From NCBI RefSeq assembly GCF_924101635.2, contig NZ_CAKMAA020000014.1, forward strand, positions 1 to 52,472: a DNA stretch of 52,472 nucleotides, written 5' to 3'. How positions within the stretch are numbered: the stretch's first letter is position 1; each line of letters opens with the position of its first letter. Position numbers and translations under genes: made by a program. The notes beneath the pieces are model-generated. The model was given only the letters and a program-made list of their open reading frames with translations, did not search any database and had not been told where the DNA came from. The DNA comes from Candidatus Nitrotoga sp. HW29 (GTDB lineage Bacteria > Pseudomonadota > Gammaproteobacteria > Burkholderiales > Gallionellaceae). Positions 36,977 to 52,376 of the stretch are shown in pieces.

Positions 36977-37022
36977 TCGCTACGCCTTTATAATTGTACC
37001 TATTCAGCTTAAGCAAAAAATT

Positions 37023-38213
37023 ATGAATCCTGATCTTGATCGTCTACAGCCCTACCCGTTCCAGAAACTCGCCAATTTATTTAGCCCGGTTACACCCAAT
37101 TCAATCTTTCGGCCTATCAGCCTGCACATCGGAGAACCCAAACATGCCACGCCGCGCTTCATTAGTGACGCACTAAGTGCCAATCTGGCGGGACTTTCGA
37201 ATTATCCCACAACCGCGGGGAGTGACGCGCTTCGTGGCAGCATTGCCAGCTGGCTTGCGCAACGTTACGATCTTCCTGCGCTGGATGCAAAATCACAAGT
37301 CTTGCCGGTAAATGGTAGCCGTGAAGCGCTATTTGCTTTCGCCCAAGCGGTGATTAACCGTACGTGTGACACCCCTACCGTAGTTTGCCCTAATCCGTTT
37401 TATCAGATTTATGAAGGTGCAGCGCTATTGGCTGGTGCCACGCCCTATTTTCTCAACACCCTGCAGGAAGATAACTATGCGCTGAATTTTGATCAAGTGC
37501 CGCAAGAAGTTTGGCAGCGCACGCAACTGATATATGTATGCTCGCCTGGCAATCCGACCGGGCGTGTTATTACACTTGCAGAATGGAAAACACTATTCAA
37601 TCTGGCCGACCGTTACGGCTTTATTATCGCTGCGGACGAATGTTATTCTGAAATCTATTTCGATACACCACCGCTCGGTGCGCTACAAGCAGCGCAACAA
37701 CTGGGGCGCAGCGATTACCGTAATCTGGTGTCTTTTTTCAGCCTGTCCAAACGCTCTAACGTACCGGGTATGCGTTCCGGCTTTGTGGCGGGCAATGCAA
37801 AAATAATAGAGAAGTTTACGTTGTATCGCACTTACCACGGCTGCGCCATGAACCCCGCAGTGCAAGCCGCCAGCGCCGTCGCCTGGCAGGATGAAGAACA
37901 TGTCGCCGAAAACCGCCATCTTTATGCGGAAAAGTTCTCACAGGTTGTCAGCATCCTGAAACCCGTATTGCCCGTAGCACTACCGGATGCCAGTTTCTAC
38001 CTGTGGCTGCGCGTGCCCATCGCTGACACCCATTTCGCGCAATATCTGCATCGAGACTATAATGTCACAGTGTTGCCCGGCAGTTTTTTGGCGCGTGAGG
38101 CACATGGCGTAAATCCAGGCGAAAATTTTATCCGCATCGCCTTGGTAGCCGAGCTGAACGAAACCATGGAAGCCGCGCAACGTATCGCCGAATTTACCCG
38201 CAAACTTGACTAG
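37023..38213 (+). CDS. dapC: Succinyldiaminopimelate aminotransferase
   Basis: A 396-residue PLP-dependent class I/II aminotransferase. It converts N-succinyl-2-amino-6-oxopimelate to N-succinyl-LL-diaminopimelate in lysine and murein synthesis. It opens [16 protein letters not shown], typical of DapC. It shows the PLP lysine in [15 protein letters not shown], the cofactor motif [11 protein letters not shown] and the Asp in [10 protein letters not shown]. It is the first gene of a rightward operon with dapD seven bases downstream, which strongly supports DapC over other class I aminotransferases. Confidence 0.95.
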   Translation: MNPDLDRLQPYPFQKLANLFSPVTPNSIFRPISLHIGEPKHATPRFISDALSANLAGLSNYPTTAGSDALRGSIASWLAQRYDLPALDAKSQVLPVNGSREALFAFAQAVINRTCDTPTVVCPNPFYQIYEGAALLAGATPYFLNTLQEDNYALNFDQVPQEVWQRTQLIYVCSPGNPTGRVITLAEWKTLFNLADRYGFIIAADECYSEIYFDTPPLGALQAAQQLGRSDYRNLVSFFSLSKRSNVPGMRSGFVAGNAKIIEKFTLYRTYHGCAMNPAVQAASAVAWQDEEHVAENRHLYAEKFSQVVSILKPVLPVALPDASFYLWLRVPIADTHFAQYLHRDYNVTVLPGSFLAREAHGVNPGENFIRIALVAELNETMEAAQRIAEFTRKLD

Positions 38214-38220
38214 GAAAATC

Positions 38221-39042
38221 ATGGAACAACTGCAACAAATCATCGAACCCGCTTTTGAACGCCGTGCCGAAATTACACCACGCAACGTAGACGCAAAATT
38301 GAAAGAGGCGGTGGACACTGTTATCGGCCATCTCGACCACGGTACGCTGCGAGTGGCGGAAAAAATAGAGGGGCAGTGGGTAACCCATCAATGGCTGAAA
38401 AAAACAGTACTGTTGTCTTTCCGCATGGAAGACAATGCTTTTATCAAGGGGGGCTTTACCAATTATTATGACAAGGTACCGTCCAAGTTTGCCGACTATA
38501 ACTCGCGCGATTTTCGCGAAGGCGGCTTCCGCATAGTACCGCCCGCTGCGGCGCGCAAGGGTTCATTTATAGCCAAGAACGTGGTCTTGATGCCGTCTTA
38601 CGTCAACATTGGCGCTTATGTGGATGAAGGTACGATGGTGGATACCTGGGCGACGGTCGGCTCTTGCGCGCAAATTGGAAAAAACGTTCACTTAAGTGGC
38701 GGAGTTGGTATCGGCGGTGTATTGGAGCCGGTGCAGGCCAACCCGACCATTATCGAAGACAACTGCTTCATCGGTGCGCGCTCGGAAATTGTCGAAGGCG
38801 TGATTGTGGAAGAAGGTGCAGTCATTTCAATGGGCGTGTACATCGGACAAAGCACCAAGATTTTCGATCGCGAAACTGGCGAAGTGCACTATGGCCGCGT
38901 ACCGGCTGGCTCGGTGGTCGTATCCGGCAACCTGCCCTCGAAAGATGGCAGCTATAGCCTCTATTGCGCCGTGATCGTAAAAAAGGTGGATGCAAAAACC
39001 CGGGCAAAAGTCGGTATTAATGAACTGCTCCGTGGAATTTAA
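38221..39042 (+). CDS. dapD: Tetrahydrodipicolinate N-succinyltransferase
   Basis: A 273-residue trimeric enzyme that succinylates tetrahydrodipicolinate. It has an N-terminal helical region, a left-handed beta-helix of hexapeptide repeats ([39 protein letters not shown], ...[14 protein letters not shown]) and the usual C-terminal segment. ATG 38221 is chosen ([18 protein letters not shown] is the standard start); the longer frame would overlap dapC. Second in the dap operon. Confidence 0.97.
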   Translation: MEQLQQIIEPAFERRAEITPRNVDAKLKEAVDTVIGHLDHGTLRVAEKIEGQWVTHQWLKKTVLLSFRMEDNAFIKGGFTNYYDKVPSKFADYNSRDFREGGFRIVPPAAARKGSFIAKNVVLMPSYVNIGAYVDEGTMVDTWATVGSCAQIGKNVHLSGGVGIGGVLEPVQANPTIIEDNCFIGARSEIVEGVIVEEGAVISMGVYIGQSTKIFDRETGEVHYGRVPAGSVVVSGNLPSKDGSYSLYCAVIVKKVDAKTRAKVGINELLRGI

Positions 39043-39068
39043 AGCCTGATTTATTCCGGAGAAAGTCT

Positions 39069-40124
39069 ATGATCATCACACCTTTTTTACAATTAGCTGC
39101 TGACAAACAGGCGTCTGATCTTTTTTTCTCCGCTGGCGCGCCAATCAATATCAAAATCAATGGCGTGGTTATGCCAATAAACACAGAGAAACTTGATAGC
39201 GAGACGATTGAACGCATCGCCTATGAAATAATGACACCCGAACAAATTACGGCCTTTGAATCCAGCATGGAAATGAATTTTTCCTATCGGGTCTTGGATG
39301 CCGGAAATTATCGGGTCAATATTTTCCGCCAACGAGGCAGCATTTCGATGGTCGTTCGTTATATTCGGTTCAGTATTCTTAATGTCGCAGAACTGAATCT
39401 GCCACCAATTTTAAACCAACTTATTATGGAAAAGCGTGGCCTTATATTGGTAGCGGGTGCGACTGGTTCGGGCAAATCCACCACGATGGCGGCCATGATT
39501 GAGCATCGCAATCATACTGCCTTCGGCCATATCCTGACCATTGAAGACCCTGTCGAATACCTGTTTCAACACAATAAATCCATTATTAATCAGCGTGAAA
39601 TCGGCACCGACACGCTTTCCTATGGCAATGCCCTGGAAAATGCCATGCGTGAGACACCCGATGTACTCATGATTGGTGAAATACGGGATCGTGAAACGTT
39701 TAAACATGCATTGATTTTTGCCCAAAGCGGCCATCTGTGCCTGTCCACACTGCACGCCAATAATAGCTACCATACGCTGAACCGCATCGTAAATCTCTTC
39801 CCGCAAAATACACGCCGGGCTGTACTCGCCGATATGGCAATGAGCTTACGGGCAGTGATTTCACAACGTTTGGTACCCAACGTGCATGGCACGTTGATAC
39901 CTGCTGTGGAAGTGTTACTCAATACAACACTTATCTCGGAGCTGATTAAAAATGATGAGCTCGACAAAATTCGTGATGCGATCGATCAAAGTGTATCGTC
40001 CGGTTCACAAACCTTTGAACAGGCCTTATATAAGCTATATAAAAATGGCGAGATTACCAAAGAAAATGCTTTGCGCAACGCCGATTCAGCCAGCAATCTA
40101 TCCTCCTTGATTTCTTACTCCTAA
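39069..40124 (+). CDS. pilU: PilT/PilU-like type IV pilus retraction ATPase
   Basis: A 351-residue hexameric motor ATPase. It has Walker A GATGSGKSTTMAAMI, the Asp box LTIEDPVEYLF, Walker B LMIGEIRDRETF and the His box HLCLSTLHANN. The sequence after the His box and the C-terminal end fit PilU better than PilT, but the two are close. GGAG lies just before ATG 39069. It is inserted between dapD and yffB and is the only pilus gene in the window, so its partners are elsewhere. It probably moves with this block as a conserved betaproteobacterial neighbour. Confidence 0.85.
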   Translation: MIITPFLQLAADKQASDLFFSAGAPINIKINGVVMPINTEKLDSETIERIAYEIMTPEQITAFESSMEMNFSYRVLDAGNYRVNIFRQRGSISMVVRYIRFSILNVAELNLPPILNQLIMEKRGLILVAGATGSGKSTTMAAMIEHRNHTAFGHILTIEDPVEYLFQHNKSIINQREIGTDTLSYGNALENAMRETPDVLMIGEIRDRETFKHALIFAQSGHLCLSTLHANNSYHTLNRIVNLFPQNTRRAVLADMAMSLRAVISQRLVPNVHGTLIPAVEVLLNTTLISELIKNDELDKIRDAIDQSVSSGSQTFEQALYKLYKNGEITKENALRNADSASNLSSLISYS

Positions 40125-40202
40125 CCACCCCGCCCAATTACAGCCTGCTTTTGCACTATTACACTAATAAAAATATCTAAATAAAATAATGGATTTAGCA
40201 AG

Positions 40203-42605
<2,403 letters not shown>

Positions 42606-42662
42606 TACTACACTTGTAACAGTATTAACACATAGCGTGGCTGAGATTTTTACACAAGATAC

Positions 42663-43583
42663 TCAGGCGAGCACTTTGGGAATTGGGAATACCACATTTT
42701 CGCTAATACCATCCAATTCACGCACACTCTCTGCACCCAATTCCTGTAATCGTGCAATCACGTCTTGCACCAACACTTCCGGGGCGGAAGCGCCGGCTGA
42801 AATGCCAATATGCAATTTTCCTGACAGCCATTCTGCTTGCAATTCACCCGCATTATCAACCAAGTAGGCGGGAACGTTCATGTTGTGAGCCACTTCGCGC
42901 AAGCGGTTGGAATTAGAGCTGCTGGGCGACCCTACCACGATGACTACGTCGCATTGTTTGGCCAAATGCTTGACCGAATCCTGACGGTTCTGCGTTGCAT
43001 AGCAAATATCATTCTTACTGGGGCCTATAATGCCCGGGAAACGTGCCTTGAGTACCGAGATAATGGCAGCGGTATCGTCCACGGACAAGGTGGTTTGAGT
43101 AACAAAGGCAACATTAGTTGGATCTCTCACGTCCAGAAGCTGCGCGTCTGCGGGTGATTCCACTAAATACATGCTTCCGTCGCCCTGCCCCATCGTGCCT
43201 TCCACTTCGGGATGCCCAGCGTGCCCTATCATAATAATTTCCTTGCCCCGCTCGCGCAGGCGCGCAACTTCGCTATGCACCTTGGTTACCAACGGGCAAG
43301 TTGCGTCGAATACCGTGAATCCGCGTATTTTTGCTTCGTTGCGTATCGCTTGCGATACACCATGTGCGCTAAAAATGAGGATACTGCCCGCTGGCACATC
43401 GGCTAAATCCTCAATAAACACTGCACCTTTTTTGCGCAAGTTGGCCACCACAAACTCGTTATGTACCACTTCGTGGCGCACATAAATTGGGGCACCATGC
43501 AGAGCCAACGCACGCTCGACCATTTCGATGGCGCGATCAACACCGGCACAAAAACCACGGGGGTTGGCGAGTAATAGTTCCAT
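42663..43583 (-). CDS. ispH: 4-hydroxy-3-methylbut-2-enyl diphosphate reductase
   Basis: A 306-residue 4Fe-4S enzyme making IPP and DMAPP in the final MEP-pathway step. The three cluster cysteines lie in [25 protein letters not shown] and [14 protein letters not shown], with catalytic/ligand residues in [17 protein letters not shown]. It has normal length. It is the last gene of the ribF-ileS-lspA-ispH block, separated from lspA by 165 bases, so it may have its own promoter. Confidence 0.97.
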   Translation of the reverse strand: MELLLANPRGFCAGVDRAIEMVERALALHGAPIYVRHEVVHNEFVVANLRKKGAVFIEDLADVPAGSILIFSAHGVSQAIRNEAKIRGFTVFDATCPLVTKVHSEVARLRERGKEIIMIGHAGHPEVEGTMGQGDGSMYLVESPADAQLLDVRDPTNVAFVTQTTLSVDDTAAIISVLKARFPGIIGPSKNDICYATQNRQDSVKHLAKQCDVVIVVGSPSSSNSNRLREVAHNMNVPAYLVDNAGELQAEWLSGKLHIGISAGASAPEVLVQDVIARLQELGAESVRELDGISENVVFPIPKVLA

Positions 43584-43748
43584 GCTATCTCTTCAGTAAA
43601 TGATAAATGTTGCTAAAAAATCAGATTTATTACTTGCATATGTTAGACATATACAGCACTGCAAATTCTTTTAGCGTCTCACATCTAGTAAAGCTCTGAA
43701 TTTTTAGAACTCCCTAATTTAATAGTCTCGCGAAAGCATAAATTCACC

Positions 43749-44234
43749 TTATGCTTTCTTTGTAAAACTTTCCCACAGTAATAAGCCTGCACCACAGGTA
43801 ACTGCTGAATCTGCAATATTGAATGCCGGGAAGTGATAAGTACTCCAGTAAAAATCCAGAAAGTCCACCACATAACCGTAAACAGCACGGTCTATCAGGT
43901 TACCCAGTGCACCACCTAGTATCAATGCCAGCGCAAAACAAAACAGCTTTTCCTGCTTATATTTACGCAATAACCAAATTATCCATACCGAAGCAATCGC
44001 GGCGACGGCACTGAATAACCAACGTTGCCAGCCTCCCGCATTACTGAGAAAGCTGAATGCCGCGCCACTGTTATGCACAAGCACCAAGTTAAAAAAATTT
44101 GTCACCGCCATATTTTCGCCATAGACAAAAATCTGGCTTATCCATAGTTTGGTGATCTGGTCAAGGATGACTATTACTGTTGCCAAACTTAACCAGTGTT
44201 TCAACCCTGCTTCTTCCTCACCCAACTTTGTCAT
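43749..44234 (-). CDS. lspA: Lipoprotein signal peptidase (signal peptidase II)
   Basis: A 161-residue inner-membrane aspartyl protease that cleaves lipoprotein signal peptides. It has four hydrophobic helices and the catalytic aspartates in GNLIDRAVYGYVVDFLDFYW and FNIADSAVTCGAGLLL. It ends in Lys-Lys-Ala. It follows ileS by 36 bases in the common ileS-lspA order. Confidence 0.96.
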   Translation of the reverse strand: MTKLGEEEAGLKHWLSLATVIVILDQITKLWISQIFVYGENMAVTNFFNLVLVHNSGAAFSFLSNAGGWQRWLFSAVAAIASVWIIWLLRKYKQEKLFCFALALILGGALGNLIDRAVYGYVVDFLDFYWSTYHFPAFNIADSAVTCGAGLLLWESFTKKA

Positions 44235-44270
44235 TCTTTTCCCATAGATAAATGGGAATGAGGTCTTTGC

Positions 44271-47084
44271 TTAAGCATACTTACGCACCTCGCCGTCACC
44301 GAATAAATTACTGACACAACGTCCACATAGAGTAGGATTTTGAGGATCGCTGCCTACATCAGCGCGGTAATGCCAGCAACGTTCGCACTTGATATTCACA
44401 CTCGGCGTCACTTTAATACGCTCTTCTGCTTCAGATGTAACACGATACAGGTTAGCGCGCGATGTTATCAGCACAAACCGCAGGTCATCACCCAGATGGG
44501 CAAGTACATCAAAACTTTCACCCGCTGCATAAATTTCCACCTCGGCGGCCAGCGCTTGGCCAATCAGCCCGGCGGCACGCACCTCTTCGATGTGCTTATT
44601 GACTTTGGCACGCCAGCTCCAAATTGTCGTCCAGTTTCGCACTAAAATTTGATCGTCTGTGTTCGGTAAATCTGGTAAAGAAAACCATGTCTGCTGAAAC
44701 ACGCTTTCGCCCTGCCGGGCACTCAATATCTCCCATGCTTCTTCTGCAGTGAAGCTGAGTATCGGTGCCATTAATCTCACCAAGCTATGACTAATATAGT
44801 GCAGTGCATTTTGTGCTGAGCGTCGTGCGTGTGAATTTTGTGCCGTAGTGTAGAGACGGTCTTTAAGAATATCCAGATAAAATCCGCCCAGTTGCTCGGA
44901 ACAAAAAGTTTGCAGTTTTTGTACAACCAGATGAAATTCATAGCGCGCATAATCACCAGTAACCTCTGCCTGTAATCGACTGACCAATGCCAAAGCGTAA
45001 CGGTCAATCTCCAACCACTCCGCCACTGGCAAAGCATCCCGTTGCACATCGAAATCGGTCGTGTTTGCCAATAAAAAACGCAAGGTATTGCGGATGCGGC
45101 GGTAGCTTTCGACTACACGTTTAAGAATCTCATCAGAGATGGTCATTTCGCCGGAGTAATCAGTGGACGCAGCCCACAGGCGCAAAATGTCCGCACCCAG
45201 CGTATCAAAAATTTTCTGCGGGGCGATGACATTGCCCTTGGATTTACTCATTTTATGCCCATGACCATCCACCACAAAACCATGAGTGAGCAGTGCGTTA
45301 TATGGCGCACGATCATTCATGGCGCATGAGGTAAGCAGCGAAGACTGGAACCAGCCACGATGCTGGTCCGATCCTTCCAGATATAAATCTGCCGGGAATG
45401 ACAAATCTGTGCGTCGATGCAACACTGGCGCATGGGTAGTGCCGGAATCAAACCACACATCCAATGTGTCGGAAAGTTTGCGGTATTGCGTCGATTCTTC
45501 GCCCAGCAATTCTTTGGCATCCAATGAAAACCACGCTTCGATACCCTGCTGCTCGACACGCTGCGCGACCAGTTCGATCAATTCAGGTGTGCGCGGGTGT
45601 AGTCGCATGGTTATATTGTGAACAAAAAATGGCATCGGCACCCCCCAATTACGCTGGCGCGACACGCACCAGTCCGGGCGATTTGCAATCATGGCTTTTA
45701 ATCGTGCCTTACCCCATGCCGGGTAAAACTGTGTGGCTTCAACAGCGCTGTTGGCAAGGTCGCGCAAGTTTATCCCTTCTTTCGTTTGCGAAAGAAACTG
45801 CAAAGAGTTCACAAATTGTTCCATGCCGATAAACCACTGTGGCGTGGAACGAAAAATAATCGGCGTCTTGTGTCGCCAGCAGTGTGGATAGCTATGCTGT
45901 ATTTTTTCCAGGTGCAGCAAATGCCCGCTGGCCTGCAGTGTGGCAACCACCACGTCATTCGCTTTCCATACGAATAGACCGCCAACTACCGGTGTGCCGG
46001 CAAGAAACTTTCCATCGTCGCCCACCGGGCTGTCATCTGGTAATCCGTATTTCTGACCAACAAAATAGTCGTCCAAGCCATGCGCCGGCGCAGTATGCAC
46101 CAAGCCTGTACCAGCCTCTAGGGTTACATGGTCACCACAAATAATATTGACCTCGCGCTTATCAAAAGGGTGTTGTAATTGCATGCCTTCCAGCGCAACG
46201 CCTTTGCAAGTGGCGAGCGTTTCCCCTTTCAATTCATAACGATCCAGGCATGCTTGTTTCAGATCAGCAGCCAATATCAGTAATCCGCGCGACGTTCTAA
46301 CCAGCACATAGTCAAAATCAGGATGTACGCTTACTGCCTGATTAGCGGGTAACGTCCATGGCGTGGTAGTCCAAATGACTGCATAAGCTTTTTCATCACT
46401 CGACAAAGGCACGCCAAAGGCCTTAGCCAATGAATCGATACTTTTGACTTCAAACCCTACATCAATCGCGGACGAAGTTTTATCCTCGTGCTCGACCTCT
46501 GCTTCGGCCAATGCGGACTGACAATCCAGACACCAGTTCACAGGCTTGCGTCCCTGGTAAAGATAGCCGCGCTCGAATATTTTCCCCAAGGCACGGATGA
46601 TATCTGCCTCAGTTTGATAGTTCATGGTGAGGTAGGGATTATCCCAATCACCCAGCACACCCAGACGAATAAAATCCTTTTTCTGTCTCTCGATTTGTTC
46701 GGCGGCGTATTCGCGGCACAACTCGCGAAAGCGAGCGGGCGGTATCTCCTTGCCATACTTTTTTTCCACCTGCAATTCAATTGGCAGACCGTGACAATCC
46801 CAGCCGGGCACATACGGCGCATCGAAGCCGGATAATGTCTTGCTTTTGATAATAATATCTTTAAGCACCTTGTTAACCGCATGGCCAATATGAATATCAC
46901 CATTTGCGTACGGCGGGCCGTCATGCAAAATAAACTTCGGACGTCCCAAACTGGTGGCACGTATTTTTTCATAGCGTCGCTGTGCTTGCCATTGAGCGAG
47001 CATCTGCGGCTCACGCTTGGCCAAATCGCCGCGCATAGGGAAAGGCGTGTCGGGTAGATTAAGAGTTTTTTTATAATCAATCAT
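44271..47084 (-). CDS. ileS: Isoleucyl-tRNA synthetase
   Basis: A 937-residue class I aminoacyl-tRNA synthetase. It has the HIGH motif in [17 protein letters not shown], the editing domain ([13 protein letters not shown], ...[12 protein letters not shown]), KMSKS in [14 protein letters not shown] and a C-terminal zinc site [12 protein letters not shown]...CGRCVSNL. This is the shorter bacterial type. The ATG at 47084 ([19 protein letters not shown]) is preferred over a 12-residue longer frame; it overlaps the ribF stop as ATGATTGA, so translation is probably coupled. Confidence 0.97.
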   Translation of the reverse strand: MIDYKKTLNLPDTPFPMRGDLAKREPQMLAQWQAQRRYEKIRATSLGRPKFILHDGPPYANGDIHIGHAVNKVLKDIIIKSKTLSGFDAPYVPGWDCHGLPIELQVEKKYGKEIPPARFRELCREYAAEQIERQKKDFIRLGVLGDWDNPYLTMNYQTEADIIRALGKIFERGYLYQGRKPVNWCLDCQSALAEAEVEHEDKTSSAIDVGFEVKSIDSLAKAFGVPLSSDEKAYAVIWTTTPWTLPANQAVSVHPDFDYVLVRTSRGLLILAADLKQACLDRYELKGETLATCKGVALEGMQLQHPFDKREVNIICGDHVTLEAGTGLVHTAPAHGLDDYFVGQKYGLPDDSPVGDDGKFLAGTPVVGGLFVWKANDVVVATLQASGHLLHLEKIQHSYPHCWRHKTPIIFRSTPQWFIGMEQFVNSLQFLSQTKEGINLRDLANSAVEATQFYPAWGKARLKAMIANRPDWCVSRQRNWGVPMPFFVHNITMRLHPRTPELIELVAQRVEQQGIEAWFSLDAKELLGEESTQYRKLSDTLDVWFDSGTTHAPVLHRRTDLSFPADLYLEGSDQHRGWFQSSLLTSCAMNDRAPYNALLTHGFVVDGHGHKMSKSKGNVIAPQKIFDTLGADILRLWAASTDYSGEMTISDEILKRVVESYRRIRNTLRFLLANTTDFDVQRDALPVAEWLEIDRYALALVSRLQAEVTGDYARYEFHLVVQKLQTFCSEQLGGFYLDILKDRLYTTAQNSHARRSAQNALHYISHSLVRLMAPILSFTAEEAWEILSARQGESVFQQTWFSLPDLPNTDDQILVRNWTTIWSWRAKVNKHIEEVRAAGLIGQALAAEVEIYAAGESFDVLAHLGDDLRFVLITSRANLYRVTSEAEERIKVTPSVNIKCERCWHYRADVGSDPQNPTLCGRCVSNLFGDGEVRKYA

Positions 47085-48003
47085 GTTGTATAAACCATTG
47101 CTTTGCATTACGCACATCAAGCTCGATTTGTTGGGTCAAACTGTGCAGGTCAAAGTACTTCACTTCATCGCGCAGCTTGTGCAGGAAATCCACGCGGAGA
47201 TGTTTGTTATAAATTTTGCCCGAAAAATCGAAAAGATGCACTTCCAGTACTGGCTTGCCGTTTTGTTTCACTGTGGGACGCACACCCAAACTCGCTACGC
47301 CTTGCATGAGTGGCAGATCATCCCCTTGCACCCGTACTACAAAAATACCGGTAAGCGGCGGCCGATTGTGCTTTAACTGGATATTGGCGGTCGGAAAACC
47401 CAGCTGCTTGCCTAAACCATCACCATGAACCACACGCCCACTGATGCTATAAGGGCGCCCCAAATACCGCTGTGCCGCTTGCAGATCGCCTTCAACCAGC
47501 ACAGCGCGCACCGCCGTACTGGATATTCGTACGCCATTGTGCGATACACTGTGCATATTCTCTACCTTAAAACCTTGCTGGCTCCCGATCTTCTCCATCA
47601 ACGCAAAATCGCCAGTGCGGCGGCTACCGAAACGAAAATCATCGCCAATCAGCACAAACTTCGCCGCTAACTTATCAGATAACGCATGAACAAAATCCAC
47701 TGCACTCATCTGTGAAAAACTACTGTTAAAGCGACATACGTATATCCGATCCACATCAAGTGTCGCGAAAAGTTCAAGCTTCTCGCGCATACTGGTTAGT
47801 CGTGCAGGCGCTTCCAGCGGTGTAAAAAATTCACGCGGATGCGGCTCAAATACCAGTACTGCTGTCGGAAGACCGAGCAGCTGCGCTGTTATCTTTAATT
47901 GCTTGAGTAATGCCTGATGACCAAGGTGTACTCCATCAAAATTGCCGATAGTTAGTGCAACTGGCTTTTTGTCTGTTGAGTTAAGTCCGCGAAAAATCAA
48001 CAT
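47077..48003 (-). CDS. ribF: Bifunctional riboflavin kinase/FAD synthetase
   Basis: A 308-residue enzyme making FMN, then FAD. The N-terminal nucleotidyltransferase has [18 protein letters not shown] and [17 protein letters not shown]. The C-terminal flavokinase has [20 protein letters not shown] and [11 protein letters not shown], with the active Glu region [11 protein letters not shown]. It begins at ATG 48003 and heads the ribF-ileS-lspA-ispH block in its usual order. The 200 bases before it (48004-48205) contain no gene. Confidence 0.97.
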   Translation of the reverse strand: MLIFRGLNSTDKKPVALTIGNFDGVHLGHQALLKQLKITAQLLGLPTAVLVFEPHPREFFTPLEAPARLTSMREKLELFATLDVDRIYVCRFNSSFSQMSAVDFVHALSDKLAAKFVLIGDDFRFGSRRTGDFALMEKIGSQQGFKVENMHSVSHNGVRISSTAVRAVLVEGDLQAAQRYLGRPYSISGRVVHGDGLGKQLGFPTANIQLKHNRPPLTGIFVVRVQGDDLPLMQGVASLGVRPTVKQNGKPVLEVHLFDFSGKIYNKHLRVDFLHKLRDEVKYFDLHSLTQQIELDVRNAKQWFIQHD

Positions 48004-48205
48004 TCGGGCTGGATCGCCGATAAAAAAAGAGTGCGATTATACCGTGAGCGCAAAGGATGGGAGCGAAGCATTAGGAAATATTGCCTTGATGCCCGCTTAT
48101 TTAATCTGCCTTGCAAACCAATAGATCCAGAATAACTCCATATGCTGCTTACTACTTAAGACCATAACAGTAGGCAACAAAAATTATCGTTTGCTGAGTG
48201 CGGCT

Positions 48206-49123
48206 TTACTTGCTCGTTGCCAATATTGTTTGGCTCTTTGCATCATTCAGTAGGAATTGATTAAATGCATTCGCAGCAGTGGAAAGACGTTTATTCTTAC
48301 GATGCACAACATGCCAGTGACGCATAATAGGAAAATGATCCACATCTAATACTTGCAGACGCTTGATTTCCAGTTCCAGTTCGATGCAATGCATAGAGAT
48401 GATGCCTAATCCCATGCCGGCCTGCACTGATTGTTTGATTGCTTCATTCGTGTCCATTTCCATATGGGTCGGCAATTTCAAGTGATGGCTGGCGAAATAT
48501 CGCTCTGCCACACCGCGCGTACCAGAACCTTGCTCGCGCAGCAAAAAGGTTTCTTGTGCCAATTGCTTGGGTTTGATGTTACGTATTTTGGTCAAAGGGT
48601 GATTGAGCGCAGCGATAACAACCAGCGGGTTCTCCATAAATGGTTGCGATAGTGTGTCCGTACCTTCCGGTGGCTGACCCATGATCGCAAGATCAGCGCT
48701 ATTATCGGCGAGCAATTTTATTACCGAATCTCGGTTGGCGACATTGAGACTTACTTTTATCTTGGGGTATTGCTGAATAAATTTTGCCAATAGTTGGGCT
48801 ACGAAATAACTGGCAGTGCTGACGGCATAGATATTTAAACGACCATACTCCAGCCCTTTCAACTCGCTCAGCATAGCATCCATTTCCTCTAGCTGCTGCG
48901 CAATACTGCGAGTGTAGTACAACATTTCCTGTCCGGCTTCAGTCAGGTGCATTTGCTTACCTACTTGGTCAAACAAGGATAAGCCGACACTCTGTTCAAG
49001 CTGCTTGATTTGCATGGAGACTGCAGGCTGGCTTAAATACAATTCTTTGGCCGCACGGGAATGGCTTAAATGCCGTGCTACAGCATCGAAAATTCTAAGC
49101 TGACGAATGGTTAAATGTAGCAT
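48206..49123 (-). CDS. cbbR: CbbR-type LysR transcriptional regulator
   Basis: A 305-residue LysR regulator. The N-terminal helix-turn-helix spans about 1-60 (MLHLTIRQLRIFDAVARH, SRAAKELYLSQPAVSMQIKQLE). A two-lobed ligand domain follows (GRLNIYAVSTASYFVAQLLAKFIQQYPKIKVSL). It is named CbbR because it is divergent from cbbLS and matches the typical opening of CbbR proteins. ATG 49123 is chosen; the 12-residue longer frame would run through the putative operator. Members of this group sense metabolites such as RuBP or NADPH and switch on the Calvin-cycle operon. Confidence 0.93.
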   Translation of the reverse strand: MLHLTIRQLRIFDAVARHLSHSRAAKELYLSQPAVSMQIKQLEQSVGLSLFDQVGKQMHLTEAGQEMLYYTRSIAQQLEEMDAMLSELKGLEYGRLNIYAVSTASYFVAQLLAKFIQQYPKIKVSLNVANRDSVIKLLADNSADLAIMGQPPEGTDTLSQPFMENPLVVIAALNHPLTKIRNIKPKQLAQETFLLREQGSGTRGVAERYFASHHLKLPTHMEMDTNEAIKQSVQAGMGLGIISMHCIELELEIKRLQVLDVDHFPIMRHWHVVHRKNKRLSTAANAFNQFLLNDAKSQTILATSK

Positions 49124-49139
49124 CGTTTTATTATAAGCA

Positions 49140-49156
49140 ATACCTATAGTCGGTAT
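49140..49156. promoter_or_regulatory. Candidate CbbR operator in the cbbR-cbbL intergenic region
   Basis: The 17 bases read ATACC-TATAGTC-GGTAT, a perfect five-base inverted repeat with a seven-base spacer. It lies 16 bases before cbbR and 147 before cbbL, where a LysR regulator would bind. A second, weaker TNA-N7-TNA match (TTAATCCTAATGA) lies at 49227-49239. Neither was tested against a CbbR matrix. Confidence 0.5.
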
Positions 49157-49239
49157 CAATACAATTGATTTTTATATATGAACAATATTAGGTACTGTAC
49201 ACCCCACGCGCTGAAACAAATACCCATTAATCCTAATGA

Positions 49240-50778
<1,539 letters not shown>

Positions 50779-50800
50779 TTAATATCAAGGAGAATCAATC

Positions 50801-51235
50801 ATGATGACCAATCCTGGAAGTCAGATCACGCAAGGGCAGTTTTCTTTTCTGCCTCCGCTGACTGATGTACAAATCACAGCACAGATTAAATATGCGCTGA
50901 AATCCGGCTGGTCGCTAGCCGTCGAATACACCGACGACCCGCACCCGCGTAATACCTACTGGGAAATGTTCGGCAACCCGATGTTCGACCTTAAAGATCC
51001 TGCAGGAATCTTGATGGAGATCAACAATTGCCGTAAGACTTTCCCGAATCACTACATCCGTGTGATGGCTTTTAGTTCAGCATATGGAATAGAAAGCCCA
51101 ACCATGTCCTACATCGTAAACCGTCCTAAAAATGAGCCTGGTTTCGGGCTGGTGCGAGAGGAAGCGGAAGGTCGTAGCATACGCTACACCGTCCATTCCT
51201 ACGCAACCGAAAAATCGGAAGGCGAACGGTACTAA
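50801..51235 (+). CDS. cbbS: RubisCO small subunit, red-type
   Basis: A 144-residue small subunit with [50 protein letters not shown], normal for red-type enzymes. These have a C-terminal extension ([19 protein letters not shown]) that forms a beta-barrel at the L8S8 centre. AAGGAG lies eight bases before the ATG and 22 bases after the cbbL stop. It ends ahead of a strong terminator-like hairpin at 51242-51271. Confidence 0.97.
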   Translation: MMTNPGSQITQGQFSFLPPLTDVQITAQIKYALKSGWSLAVEYTDDPHPRNTYWEMFGNPMFDLKDPAGILMEINNCRKTFPNHYIRVMAFSSAYGIESPTMSYIVNRPKNEPGFGLVREEAEGRSIRYTVHSYATEKSEGERY

Positions 51236-51241
51236 GTAATT

Positions 51242-51271
51242 CGGGTACGGTATATGCCGTACCCGTTTTTT
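51242..51271 (+). terminator. Rho-independent terminator after cbbS
   Basis: The stem CGGGTACGGTAT/ATGCCGTACCCG has one G-T pair and is followed by TTTTTT at 51266-51271. It is seven bases after the cbbS stop. It probably ends most cbbLS transcripts, with read-through giving lower cbbX levels. Confidence 0.85.
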
Positions 51272-51274
51272 AAC

Positions 51275-51416
51275 CGGCTGTTGAAATGCTCCGTAAATAA
51301 CCTTCCTCGAATTGACAATTTCAAAGCATTCATTTCTTTAAAAATTGTTGCTCAAATTTGAAGACAGGCTTTTTTAAAAACACGCAGAAGGTAATGCGGG
51401 AAATTTCAACAGCCGA
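51275..51416. repeat. Short inverted-repeat-bounded element between cbbS and cbbX
   Basis: CGGCTGTTGAAAT at 51275-51287 and its exact inverse ATTTCAACAGCCG at 51404-51416 bound a 142-base non-coding stretch. Similarity extends imperfectly inward (AACCTTC against ACCTTC). It carries no gene, so it looks like a MITE or the residue of an insertion sequence. No clean target duplication was seen. Confidence 0.6.
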
Positions 51417-51437
51417 TTGATTTAACAGGATAAAAAA

Positions 51438-52376
51438 ATGGACGACTCCTCAAAAAACCTCATTCTTCCCGACGACACTCCGATTGACTTGGATGCTGAA
51501 TTTCGTGACTCTAATATCCAAGAAGTGCTGGCCAAGCTTGATCGCGAATTGATTGGTTTGCTGCCGGTCAAAACACGTATTCGCGAAACCGCAGCACTCT
51601 TGTTGGTAGATCGCGTTCGCAAAAAGCTTAACTTGTCGGCGCTTTCTCCAACGCTGCATATGAGTTTTACAGGCAATCCCGGCACCGGAAAAACCACAGT
51701 CGCACTACGCATGGCTGAAATATTACATCGCCTCGGTTATGTGCGTGAAGGCCATCTGATATCAGTCACACGCGATGACCTGGTCGGTCAATACATCGGA
51801 CACACTGCACCAAAAACAAAAGAAATAATTAAAAAAGCGATGGGCGGTGTGTTATTCATAGATGAAGCTTATTACCTATACAAGCCTGAAAACGAGCGGG
51901 ACTATGGTGCTGAATCTATCGAAATTCTATTGCAGGTAATGGAAAACAATCGTGACGATCTGGTTGTGATATTGGCCGGTTACAAAGACCGGATGGATAA
52001 ATTTTTCCACAGTAATCCCGGCATGCGTTCACGCATTGCGCATCACATCGACTTCCCTGATTACTCAGCCGAAGAATTGCTTATCATCGCAAAACTAATG
52101 CTGGCAGCACAAAATTACCGTTTCAGCCCAGAAGCGGAAAAAGCATTCGCAGAATATATCCCGCTACGGATGAAGTTGGAACATTTCGCCAATGCCCGCT
52201 CCATCCGTAACGCACTGGACCGTGCACGTATGCGCCAAGCTAACCGTCTGTTCGCTGGCGCCAAGAAAAACCTCACTAAACTTGATTTAATGACCATTGA
52301 AGCCGACGAAATCTTTGCCAGTCGCGTGTTTCGGGATGGGCAAGTTGATCTGGACGGAGATGAATTGGCGGCCTGA
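51438..52376 (+). CDS. cbbX: Red-type RubisCO activase CbbX
   Basis: A 312-residue AAA+ protein that pulls the RubisCO large-subunit C-terminus to free inhibitory sugar phosphates. It has Walker [21 protein letters not shown], Walker [22 protein letters not shown], sensor 1/Arg-finger region [25 protein letters not shown] and the C-terminal helical lid [22 protein letters not shown]. Length is normal for proteobacterial CbbX. It has its own AGGA site 12 bases upstream and is separated from cbbS by a terminator and a 142-base repeat element. Only 96 bases follow before the window end. Confidence 0.97.
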   Translation: MDDSSKNLILPDDTPIDLDAEFRDSNIQEVLAKLDRELIGLLPVKTRIRETAALLLVDRVRKKLNLSALSPTLHMSFTGNPGTGKTTVALRMAEILHRLGYVREGHLISVTRDDLVGQYIGHTAPKTKEIIKKAMGGVLFIDEAYYLYKPENERDYGAESIEILLQVMENNRDDLVVILAGYKDRMDKFFHSNPGMRSRIAHHIDFPDYSAEELLIIAKLMLAAQNYRFSPEAEKAFAEYIPLRMKLEHFANARSIRNALDRARMRQANRLFAGAKKNLTKLDLMTIEADEIFASRVFRDGQVDLDGDELAA

